Shown here piece after piece: positions 1 to 6,701 of a stretch of DNA of 6,774 bases. The notes beneath the pieces were generated by a model, which saw nothing but the letters and a program-made list of their open reading frames with translations, had not been told where the DNA came from and searched no databases. Each line of letters opens with the position of its first letter. Positions within the stretch are counted from its first letter, which is position 1. The translations under genes were made by a program, and so were the position numbers. Origin of the DNA: Lactobacillaceae bacterium (GTDB taxonomy: Bacteria; Bacillota; Bacilli; Lactobacillales; Lactobacillaceae); the NCBI GenBank assembly GCA_031261865.1, contig JAISIV010000094.1:1-6774 (forward strand), given 5' to 3'.

Positions 1-840
1 CAACCCATTACTATCTAAAAAGTTATCGTTAGTTAGATTAGCTCCTTTTATAGAGACTTTTAAATTGGAATAAGCGTTTACACCAGTGTTTTTAATAGAA
101 CCTGTATATGAAACTCCAGTAATAGTTGGCTTATTAGTTTTAGTATTGGTGTTTGTAGTAAAAGTTAGGGATTGTTTTGTAGAACTACTTAGTGTTGTTG
201 GTTTATAAGTAGTATTAACTACTTTATTTGTTTTTGTATCTAGTGAATAGTTAGTACTTACATTATTGATAACTGGTTTTGTAGATGTAGAAGTAGCGCT
301 TTGTTTTATTGTAGATAACTTAGTTACAGTATTTGTCTTAGTAATATCTAGATAAGAGTTAGTTTGTGGAGTAGTTGTAGTAATACTTACATTGATACTT
401 GGAGCAATTGATGTATTAGATAAAAAAGAACCATCCGAACTAAGTTCAGATGAATCATTAGATAAACTACTTAATTGACTTTCTAGATTGGCATTAGATG
501 ACACTTGAGAGATGGATAGTTCTGGTACTAGTTGAGAAGATGAATCTAAATTACTATCTAAGTTATTAGTATTACTGGAATCAGTAGTTGTATTGATATT
601 AGAAGTAATAGAAGCACTAGAAAGAGATTGATTAGTTGTAGAGGTAGTTACATTCGTATTTGTTGACTGAACATTAGAAGAAGTTTGATTAAGAATTGGA
701 GTATTTACTTGATCAGCATCTACTTGAATAGAAGAAAAACTAATAATACTTAGACCAGTAATTAAACTACTTACCCATACTTTGCCTGATTTGTAGAGCT
801 TTACGTGGTTTTTACTTTGGCCTTCAATATAGTTATTCAT
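1..840 (-). CDS. Partial secreted/cell-surface protein with KxYKxGKxW signal peptide (N-terminal 280 residues)
   Basis: The frame is open for 280 codons from ATG at 840-838 to the window edge without a stop, so only the N-terminus is visible. Residues 14-22 read KLYKSGKVW, an exact KxYKxGKxW match. A hydrophobic stretch (about 23-40) follows, with a likely signal-peptidase site after VDA (residue 42). In residues 41-240, Ser, Thr and Asn make up about 112 of 200 positions. The Ser-rich half carries Asp/Glu and the later Thr-rich half carries Lys. From about residue 238 the sequence becomes less repetitive (TITGVSYTGSIKNTG), perhaps the start of a folded domain. A Shine-Dalgarno GAGGG at 848-852 lies 7 nt before the ATG and supports this start. 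Proteins with this signal in Lactobacillaceae include serine-rich adhesins using the accessory Sec system and extracellular glucansucrases. Which one this is cannot be told without the C-terminus, and a wall anchor such as LPxTG is outside the window. Confidence 0.9.
   Translation of the reverse strand, partial: MNNYIEGQSKNHVKLYKSGKVWVSSLITGLSIISFSSIQVDADQVNTPILNQTSSNVQSTNTNVTTSTTNQSLSSASITSNINTTTDSSNTNNLDSNLDSSSQLVPELSISQVSSNANLESQLSSLSNDSSELSSDGSFLSNTSIAPSINVSITTTTPQTNSYLDITKTNTVTKLSTIKQSATSTSTKPVINNVSTNYSLDTKTNKVVNTTYKPTTLSSSTKQSLTFTTNTNTKTNKPTITGVSYTGSIKNTGVNAYSNLKVSIKGANLTNDNFLDSNGL
715..840 (-). other. Signal peptide, KxYKxGKxW type (residues 1-42)
   Basis: This segment encodes a 42-residue export signal. 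The polar N-region ends in KLYKSGKVW (residues 14-22), the hydrophobic core is VSSLITGLSIISFSSI, and an Ala at 42 in a VDA context suits type I signal peptidase. The extended N-region is typical of large lactobacillal exoproteins. The cleavage position is my estimate from the small residue pattern; the motif itself is read directly. Confidence 0.85.
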
Positions 841-847
841 CTAACTT

Positions 848-852
848 CCCTC
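848..852 (-). promoter_or_regulatory. Shine-Dalgarno of the surface-protein gene
   Basis: The minus strand reads GAGGG followed by 7 nt and then ATG. This good match to the anti-Shine-Dalgarno fixes the start codon that places the KxYKxGKxW motif at residues 14-22. Confidence 0.8.
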
Positions 853-887
853 ACTTAAAATAACTCAACTCTAAAACTTATGACCCT

Positions 888-915
888 ATGTTATTCCTTT
901 TGTGAAATAAGTCAA
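888..915 (-). promoter_or_regulatory. Candidate promoter of the surface-protein gene
   Basis: On the minus strand a -35 element TTGACT (910-915, five of six consensus bases) is followed after 16 nt by TAACAT (888-893, four of six, including the key first A and last T). Transcription would start near 881 and give a leader of about 40 nt. It lies downstream of the gyrA terminator, so the surface gene is probably transcribed independently of the gyrase operon. The -10 box is imperfect, and no start site has been measured. Confidence 0.5.
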
Positions 916-917
916 TA

Positions 918-934
918 AAGTGAAGTAGTCACTT
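918..934. promoter_or_regulatory. Perfect 6-bp inverted repeat abutting the -35 box: candidate operator
   Basis: AAGTGA and TCACTT are separated by 5 nt, a perfect palindrome arm pair, ending 2 bp upstream of the candidate -35 element of the surface-protein gene. The position suits an activator or repressor dimer site. The arms are short, so a chance occurrence in AT-rich DNA is possible, and no regulator family is recognisable from the motif. Confidence 0.3.
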
Positions 935-961
935 GGTTGTGATGGATGAACTAGGTTGTGA
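932..961. repeat. Pair of 11-bp direct repeats, 19 bp apart, upstream of the surface-gene promoter
   Basis: The plus strand reads CTTGGTTGTGA at 932-942 and CTAGGTTGTGA at 951-961, which differ at one base. The start-to-start distance of 19 bp is close to two helical turns, a spacing seen when two protomers bind one face of the DNA. A shorter copy of the core, TTGTGA, occurs at 900-905 inside the promoter spacer. This may be a regulator site or chance. Confidence 0.35.
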
Positions 962-993
962 AAAGTCCTTTAACGCCCAAAACAAAAAAACCG

Positions 994-1029
994 ATATAAA
1001 CAAAAACCCAGAAAAATATTTTCTGGGTT
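994..1029 (-). terminator. Rho-independent terminator of the yaaA-recF-gyrB-gyrA operon
   Basis: Starting 7 nt after the gyrA stop codon, an 11-bp perfect stem is formed by 1019-1029 and 1005-1015 (arm AACCCAGAAAA on the plus strand) around a 3-nt loop. On the minus strand it is followed by a U-rich tract, UUUGUUUAU (996-1004). It should end the gyrase operon transcript and insulate the downstream surface-protein gene. The other side of the stem lacks a T-tract, so it is not an obvious bidirectional terminator. Confidence 0.9.
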
Positions 1030-1036
1030 AAAGTAT

Positions 1037-3673
1037 TTATTCTTCTGAAGAATCAGAATTATCATTTTCATCAATGAGTTCGTCAGCTAGATTTGCGACT
1101 TTTTCAGAATTATCTTCATCATTGTCATCTACGATTTCATCATCAACTTCGACTAAGGTACTTGCTTCAGCCATTTGTTCATCGGCTGAAACTAGGGCAT
1201 CAGTAGTTTGCTCGTCATCATCGTGATCAACTTTGGCTAATGTAGCGACCATTGAATCATCACCCACACGGATAGCGCGAACTCCTTGTGTAGCACGTGA
1301 AGTTTGACTAACGGCTGAACTAATGAAGCGGATCATGACACCATCAACAGTTGTAACCATGATATCTTCTTGGCCATTTACGACGGCGATTCCAGCCAGT
1401 GGACCGTTCTTTTCAGTAACTTGAACAGTCTTATAGCCTTTTCCTCCACGTCCGCGAGGTGGATATTGATCAACTGGCGTTTGCTTTCCGTAACCTTTTT
1501 CAGTTATTACCAGCACGTTTGAACCAGGCGTAAGCATGTCGGCTCCAACAACGTAATCACCTTCACGCATTTTCATTCCAGTAACTCCGGCTGCTGTTCG
1601 TCCCATAGATCTTACGGCCGTTTCAGGGAAGGCAACTGCATAACCATTGTGACTAGCTAGAATAATGTTTTGGCTTCCATCTGTATCCATAACACCAATT
1701 AGAGAATCACCTTCTCTTAAGTTAATGGCACGTAATCCACTTTGGCGGATATTAGAAAAATCAGTAACTGGAGTACGTTTAACCACTCCGTTTCTTGTAA
1801 TAAAGAACAAGAAGTTTTCAGAAGTTTTAGCATCCCCTCGAACATTAATTACAGCTTGCACGTGTTCATCATTGTCAACTCCTAGCAAGTTGACAACCGG
1901 AATACCTTTAGCGGTACGACCATATTCAGGCACTTCATAGCCTTTCATCTTATAAACCTTACCTTGATCAGTAAAGAAGAGAAGTTGGTCGTGTGTGCTT
2001 GTAGACACCAAGTGTTTGACGAAATCACCATCATTGGTATGCATTCCTTGAACGCCACGACCACCACGATTTTGAGTTTTGAATTCGCTGGTGGAAAGAC
2101 GCTTGATATAACCTTTTGAAGTAAGAGAAATAATAACTTCTTCTTCGTCGATTAAATCTTCATCTTCAATGTTATTAACATCAGCAACTTGTAATTCAGT
2201 GCGACGTGCGTCACCAAATTTAGAAGCGATTTCTTTAAGTTCGTTGTAGATAATTTCATCGATACGTTCTGGCTTAGAAAGAATGTCTTCCAAATCAGCA
2301 ATCAACTTTACAAGCTCTTGATATTCTTTTTCAATCTTGTCGCGTTCTAGTCCGGTAAGACGAGCCAGACGCATATCTAAGATTGCTTGCGCTTGTTTGT
2401 CGGACAAATTATATTTAGAAATCAATTCACCCTTGGCAACTTCAGTGGTTGCTGATTGACGAATCAAAGTAATAATTTCATCGATATAATCTAAGGCAAT
2501 TCTCAAACCTTCTAAGATGTGGGCACGATCTTTAGCGCGATTCAAATCGTATTCTGTACGACGACGAATAACGATGCGCTGATGATCGATATATGCACTT
2601 AAAATATCGCGAAGCCCCATCAAACGTGGACGACCATGGTCAATAGCAATCATATTAAATGAAAAACTAGTTTGGATCGGTGTTAATTTGTACAAATTAT
2701 TTAAAACAACTTGTGCGTTAGCGTCACGATGAACATCAATGGCAACACGATATCCTTCACGATCGGATTCATCACGAATCGCTGTAATCCCGTCTAAACG
2801 TTTTTCAGAAACCAAATCACGAACACGTTCGATGAATTTAGCTTTGTTAACACCATAAGGGAATTCAGTAATTGCAATTCTTTCGCGACCATTTGATTCA
2901 GTTTCGATATCAACTTTAGCGCGGACCGTAACTGTTCCTTTACCGGTTTCATAAGCTTTACGAATTCCGGATTTCCCCATGACGATTGCTCCAGTAGGGA
3001 AGTCAGGACCAGGCAATACTTCCATCAATTCGGGAACTGTAACGTCAGGATTCTTCATCATCAAATGGATTGCTTCGATAACTTCAGAAAGATTATGAGT
3101 TGGGATATTTGTCGCCATACCGACGGCAATTCCCATTGCTCCGTTAACTAGTAGATTAGGGAAACGAGCTGGTAAAACTTCTGGTTCGCGGTTATCGCCA
3201 TCGTAAGAATCAACAAAATCAACCGTGTCTTTATTGATATCACGAAGCATTTCTAGAGCAATTTTACTAAGACGCGATTCGGTATAACGCATGGCCGCAG
3301 CCCCGTCGCCATCGACAGAACCGAAGTTTCCGTGCCCATCAACAAGCATGTAGCGATATGAGAAATCTTGTGCCATACGAACGAGTGATTCATAAATTGC
3401 TGAATCTCCGTGCGGGTGGAAGCGTCCCATGACATCTCCGACAATACGAGCGGATTTTTTATGAGGCTTATCAGGAGTAATTCCTAATTCGTTCATGCCA
3501 AACAGAATACGACGATGAACCGGTTTCAATCCGTCGCGAACATCCGGCAAAGCTCGAGCCACGATAACAGACATGGCATAGCTCAAAAAGCTGTCGCGCA
3601 TAGTTGTCGTTAAGTCCGCGTTTTTAATTCTAGAATCAGGTTGTGGAGTTAATTCATTATTTTCTTCGTCCAT
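1037..3673 (-). CDS. gyrA: DNA gyrase subunit A
   Basis: This is the breakage-reunion and DNA-wrapping subunit of the A2B2 gyrase, which introduces negative supercoils with ATP hydrolysed by GyrB. The 878 residues hold the full family architecture. The winged-helix domain has HPHGDSAIYE (86-95) and the catalytic Tyr130 in AAAMRYTE. Tower and coiled-coil regions follow to about residue 490, then a six-bladed C-terminal beta-pinwheel starting near 510. The GyrA box QNRGGRG (534-540) separates it from the topoisomerase IV subunit ParC, and a related RGRGGKG lies at 740-746 in a later blade. A strongly acidic tail (816-878, 27 Asp/Glu of 63) ends the protein. Ser91 and Glu95, equivalent to E. coli Ser83 and Asp87, are susceptible-type residues. 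The start has an AGGAGG 4 nt upstream. The gene is last in the operon, 9 nt after gyrB, and a terminator follows. Intact, no frameshift. Confidence 0.98.
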   Translation of the reverse strand: MDEENNELTPQPDSRIKNADLTTTMRDSFLSYAMSVIVARALPDVRDGLKPVHRRILFGMNELGITPDKPHKKSARIVGDVMGRFHPHGDSAIYESLVRMAQDFSYRYMLVDGHGNFGSVDGDGAAAMRYTESRLSKIALEMLRDINKDTVDFVDSYDGDNREPEVLPARFPNLLVNGAMGIAVGMATNIPTHNLSEVIEAIHLMMKNPDVTVPELMEVLPGPDFPTGAIVMGKSGIRKAYETGKGTVTVRAKVDIETESNGRERIAITEFPYGVNKAKFIERVRDLVSEKRLDGITAIRDESDREGYRVAIDVHRDANAQVVLNNLYKLTPIQTSFSFNMIAIDHGRPRLMGLRDILSAYIDHQRIVIRRRTEYDLNRAKDRAHILEGLRIALDYIDEIITLIRQSATTEVAKGELISKYNLSDKQAQAILDMRLARLTGLERDKIEKEYQELVKLIADLEDILSKPERIDEIIYNELKEIASKFGDARRTELQVADVNNIEDEDLIDEEEVIISLTSKGYIKRLSTSEFKTQNRGGRGVQGMHTNDGDFVKHLVSTSTHDQLLFFTDQGKVYKMKGYEVPEYGRTAKGIPVVNLLGVDNDEHVQAVINVRGDAKTSENFLFFITRNGVVKRTPVTDFSNIRQSGLRAINLREGDSLIGVMDTDGSQNIILASHNGYAVAFPETAVRSMGRTAAGVTGMKMREGDYVVGADMLTPGSNVLVITEKGYGKQTPVDQYPPRGRGGKGYKTVQVTEKNGPLAGIAVVNGQEDIMVTTVDGVMIRFISSAVSQTSRATQGVRAIRVGDDSMVATLAKVDHDDDEQTTDALVSADEQMAEASTLVEVDDEIVDDNDEDNSEKVANLADELIDENDNSDSSEE

Positions 3674-3677
3674 AATT

Positions 3678-3683
3678 CCTCCT
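3678..3683 (-). promoter_or_regulatory. gyrA Shine-Dalgarno touching the gyrB stop codon
   Basis: A perfect AGGAGG lies 4 nt before the gyrA ATG, and its first base is the last base of the gyrB TAA (3683-3685). Ribosomes finishing gyrB can re-initiate on gyrA, which would help keep the two subunits near equal amounts. The coupling is inferred from the spacing. Confidence 0.85.
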
Positions 3684-5602
3684 TAGACATCCAAGTTCTC
3701 AACGAATTCGGCGTTTTCTTCAATAAATTCACGGCGTGGTTCAACACGATCACCCATCAACATATCAAAAGTTAAATCAGCATCTGCAGCATAAGATGGG
3801 TCAACACGCAAAAGCCTACGGTTTTCAGGATCCATAGTTGTTTCCCAAAGTTGTTCAGCGTCCATTTCACCAAGACCCTTATAACGTTGGATACGTGGCT
3901 TAGTAGTAGTTGTAAGTGTCGACAAATATTCTTCTAATTCTTCGTCCGAATCTAAAAACACACGCTTATCGGAATTTCCAAGGGCAACACCATACAAAGG
4001 TGGCTGGGCGATATAGATGTATCCAGCATCAACCATTGGCTTCATGTAGCGGAAGAACAAAGTCAAAAGTAATGTTCTAATGTGAGCACCGTCGACATCG
4101 GCATCTGTCATGATAATGACCTTGTGATAGTGGGCTTTTTCAATATTGAATTCATCTCCGAATCCGGTTCCAACGGCCGTAAACAAAGAACGGATTTCTT
4201 CGTTAGCGAGAACCTTATCCAAAGTTGCTTTTTCGACGTTGAGGATTTTTCCTCGAATAGGCATGATAGCTTGAGTCAAACGAGAACGAGCTTGTTTTGC
4301 TGACCCTCCAGCGGAATCTCCTTCGACGATAAACAATTCAGAAATTTCTGGATCTTTTGAAGTATTGTCAGCCAGCTTTCCAGCTAATGCTGAAATTTCT
4401 AGCCCTGTCTTTTTACGAGTAAGGTCACGTGCTTTTTTAGCAGCAACACGAGCGCGTTGGGCGATGATTGCTTTGTTGACGATTTGGCGGGCAACATCTG
4501 GGTTTTCCATCATGAAACGAGTGAAGGTTTCACTGAACATGTGGTCAACAGCAGTACGTGCATCAGAGTTACCAAGCTTAGTTTTTGTTTGTCCTTCAAA
4601 TTGTGGATCCGGATGTTTAACAGAAATAATAGCCGTTAAACCTTCACGAACATCTTCACCAGAAAAGGCATCGTCGGATTCTTTAACTAGTCCATTTTTA
4701 CGAGCATAATCATTGATGATACGAGTAAGGGCAGTTTTAAAACCAGTCTCGTGAGTTCCACCTTCATGAGTGTGAATGTTGTTAGTAAAACTCATTAAAG
4801 TTTCGGCAATTGCATCAGTGTATTGCAATGAAACTTCAACTTCAATTCCATTTTCAACACCTTCAACATAGATTGGCTTTTCGAACAATGGCACTTTATT
4901 CGAATTCAAATAAGAAACATATTCAGCAATTCCACCTTCGTAATGGAAGGTTTCTGATTTAACTGGTTCTACACGTTTGTCAGTAATCGACAAACGGAGT
5001 CCTTTATTCAAGAAAGCCAATTCACGAATACGTGATTGCAAAGTCTTATAGTCAAAGACAGTTGTTTCTTGGAAAATATCTGCGTCAGGCTTGAAGTGAA
5101 CCATGGTTCCACGTTCAAGAACCATTGGCTCATCAATATTTTTCATTTCAGTAACGATGTGTCCGCGTTCAAAATCCATGTAGTAAATCTTGTTATCACG
5201 GAATACGCGGACATCCATATTTGCGGACAATGCATTAACAACTGAAGCTCCAACACCGTGCAAACCACCGGAAACTTTATAAGAAGATTCATCGAATTTT
5301 CCACCAGCATGCAAGATGGTATAAACGGCTTCCATAGCAGGGCGGCCAGTTTTTGGTTGAATGTCGGTTGGAACACCACGTCCATCATCGGTAACGGTAA
5401 TTGAATTATCTTGTTCGATGGTAAGAGTGACGTGAGTAGCATATCCAGCTAAAGCTTCATCGATTCCGTTATCGATAATTTCCCAAACTAAATGGTGCAA
5501 CCCAGTACTAGTTGTTGTTCCAATATACATTCCAGGACGCTTACGTACCGCTTCTAGTCCTTCAAGTATTTGTATTGAACTTCCGTTATATTCGTCAGCC
5601 AT
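3683..5602 (-). CDS. gyrB: DNA gyrase subunit B
   Basis: This is the ATPase and TOPRIM subunit of gyrase. At 639 residues it has the normal length for Gram-positive GyrB. The N-terminal GHKL ATPase domain shows EIIDNGIDEA (41-50; Glu41 general base, Asn45 for Mg-ATP), TDDGRGVP (71-78) and GGLHGVGASVVNALS (112-126). The transducer domain holds QTKTKLGN (338-345), with Lys340 contacting the ATP phosphate. The TOPRIM domain has VEGDSAGG (426-433, catalytic Glu427) and the acidic metal triad in DADVDG (Asp500, Asp502, Asp504). The tail contains IQRYKGLGEM (571-580), which binds GyrA. The E. coli GyrB insert is absent, as usual in Firmicutes. The start overlaps the recF stop by 8 nt and has GGAG at 5612-5615, 9 nt upstream. 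ParE is a close paralogue, but the place between recF and gyrA settles the identity. Confidence 0.98.
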   Translation of the reverse strand: MADEYNGSSIQILEGLEAVRKRPGMYIGTTTSTGLHHLVWEIIDNGIDEALAGYATHVTLTIEQDNSITVTDDGRGVPTDIQPKTGRPAMEAVYTILHAGGKFDESSYKVSGGLHGVGASVVNALSANMDVRVFRDNKIYYMDFERGHIVTEMKNIDEPMVLERGTMVHFKPDADIFQETTVFDYKTLQSRIRELAFLNKGLRLSITDKRVEPVKSETFHYEGGIAEYVSYLNSNKVPLFEKPIYVEGVENGIEVEVSLQYTDAIAETLMSFTNNIHTHEGGTHETGFKTALTRIINDYARKNGLVKESDDAFSGEDVREGLTAIISVKHPDPQFEGQTKTKLGNSDARTAVDHMFSETFTRFMMENPDVARQIVNKAIIAQRARVAAKKARDLTRKKTGLEISALAGKLADNTSKDPEISELFIVEGDSAGGSAKQARSRLTQAIMPIRGKILNVEKATLDKVLANEEIRSLFTAVGTGFGDEFNIEKAHYHKVIIMTDADVDGAHIRTLLLTLFFRYMKPMVDAGYIYIAQPPLYGVALGNSDKRVFLDSDEELEEYLSTLTTTTKPRIQRYKGLGEMDAEQLWETTMDPENRRLLRVDPSYAADADLTFDMLMGDRVEPRREFIEENAEFVENLDV

Positions 5603-6701
5603 TTATAATTTCTCCATTTCTAACATTGAAAATTTTGGGATCATCGATCAGTCTTTTTTCAATATCGTTCAAGCTTGGTGTAGTAATAAAGGTTTGCACT
5701 TTGTCTTGAATAAATTTAATCAGTTGCGTTTGCCTAGTTGAATCCAATTCAGAAAAAACATCGTCTAACAACAGCACTGGATATTGGCCAGTTTGCCGGT
5801 TAATCAATTCTATTTCTGCTAATCGGAGTGACAATGCTGTAGTTCTTTGTTGTCCTTGAGAAGCATAGATGCCCACTTCACGATCATTAATAAAGAAAAT
5901 TAAATCGTCGTGATGAGGGCCTGTTGTAGTCGATTTCATAAATCGATCTCGTTCTAAATTCTTTTTTAGAAGATCGAAGTAATTATCTGAAATCTCTTGA
6001 ACAGTCGAGTTTTCATCTATACCTCTTAGAGTTTTGTATTTGATTGTTAATGTCTCAGAGTCGGCAATCGACCCGTGAATGTTATTAGCAATGTCAGTTA
6101 GCTGAGCGACAAATTCAAATCTTTGTTTGATAACTTTTGCCCCTAAGTCGGCTAATTGGAAATTCAAAACATCCAAATAATCTAAATCGATTTGTTCAAC
6201 TTCTTTTAGATAAGCATTTCGATTTTTCAACACTTTTCTAAAATTAGTCAGGTTGAACAAATACTGTTTATTCATTTGTCCAAACTCAGAATCCATAAAG
6301 TTACGGCGCACGCTGGGTGAACCCTTAACAATATCTAAATCTTCTGGCGCAAACAAAACCACATTTAAGTTACCAACATAGTTGGTTAATCGCTTTTCAG
6401 TTAAGTTATTGACTTTAGCGACTTTGGTGCCGTCTTTATTAATTAGAACTTCCAGTAACAAGCTACCGGTCGTCCGGTTAATTGAGGCTTTTACGTCACT
6501 GATTTTTTCATCCCACTTAACGAGTCTTTTGGCATCATTTGTACGATGTGACACTGCTAAAGACAATAAATAAATCGATTCTAATAAGTTGGTTTTGCCT
6601 TGTGCGTTTTCTCCAACAAAAATATTTATGTGAGGAGAAAAATCAAGATTTAGTACTGAGTAATTTCGGTAGTTTTTTAGTTGGATATTTTTAATTTCCA
6701 T
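5595..6701 (-). CDS. recF: DNA replication and repair protein RecF
   Basis: RecF is an SMC-like ABC ATPase that acts with RecO and RecR to load RecA at single-strand gaps and stalled forks. The 368-residue product has the usual length. Visible motifs are the RecF N-terminus LKNYRNY (8-14), Walker A GENAQGKTN (30-38, Lys36), the ABC signature SQGQQR (281-286) with the following LSLRLAE, and Walker B LLLDDVFSELD (310-320), which includes the D-loop. GPHHDDL (261-267) is another family hallmark. The ATG lies inside the yaaA 3' end, and no good Shine-Dalgarno precedes it (only GGCGA about 14 nt away), so initiation probably depends on translational coupling to yaaA. The 3' end overlaps gyrB by 8 nt. 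No damage or frameshift is seen. Confidence 0.97.
   Translation of the reverse strand: MEIKNIQLKNYRNYSVLNLDFSPHINIFVGENAQGKTNLLESIYLLSLAVSHRTNDAKRLVKWDEKISDVKASINRTTGSLLLEVLINKDGTKVAKVNNLTEKRLTNYVGNLNVVLFAPEDLDIVKGSPSVRRNFMDSEFGQMNKQYLFNLTNFRKVLKNRNAYLKEVEQIDLDYLDVLNFQLADLGAKVIKQRFEFVAQLTDIANNIHGSIADSETLTIKYKTLRGIDENSTVQEISDNYFDLLKKNLERDRFMKSTTTGPHHDDLIFFINDREVGIYASQGQQRTTALSLRLAEIELINRQTGQYPVLLLDDVFSELDSTRQTQLIKFIQDKVQTFITTPSLNDIEKRLIDDPKIFNVRNGEIING

Noticed and set aside
881..919. Small plus-strand frame of 12 codons in the intergenic region
   Set aside because: It has no Shine-Dalgarno and runs through the candidate promoter of the opposite-strand gene; it is most likely chance.
2041..2090. 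Gly/Arg-rich segment near QNRGGRG considered as a sign of ParC or a novel domain
   Set aside because: It is the GyrA box in the first pinwheel blade and confirms GyrA.
4365..4709. 114-codon open frame on the plus strand opposite gyrB
   Set aside because: It is antisense to the conserved GyrB transducer/TOPRIM region, has no recognisable motif, and is explained by the codon pattern of the real gene on the other strand. The same applies to the other plus-strand frames inside gyrA, gyrB and recF.
5143..5442. 99-codon minus-strand frame overlapping the GyrB ATPase domain
   Set aside because: It is an alternative frame of gyrB; the true frame carries the intact GHKL motifs.
5603..5700. Possible internal gyrB promoter in the 3' end of recF (TTGAAC or TTGAAA as -35)
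   Set aside because: No acceptable -10 element sits at 16-18 nt from either hexamer, so I did not annotate a separate gyrBA promoter.
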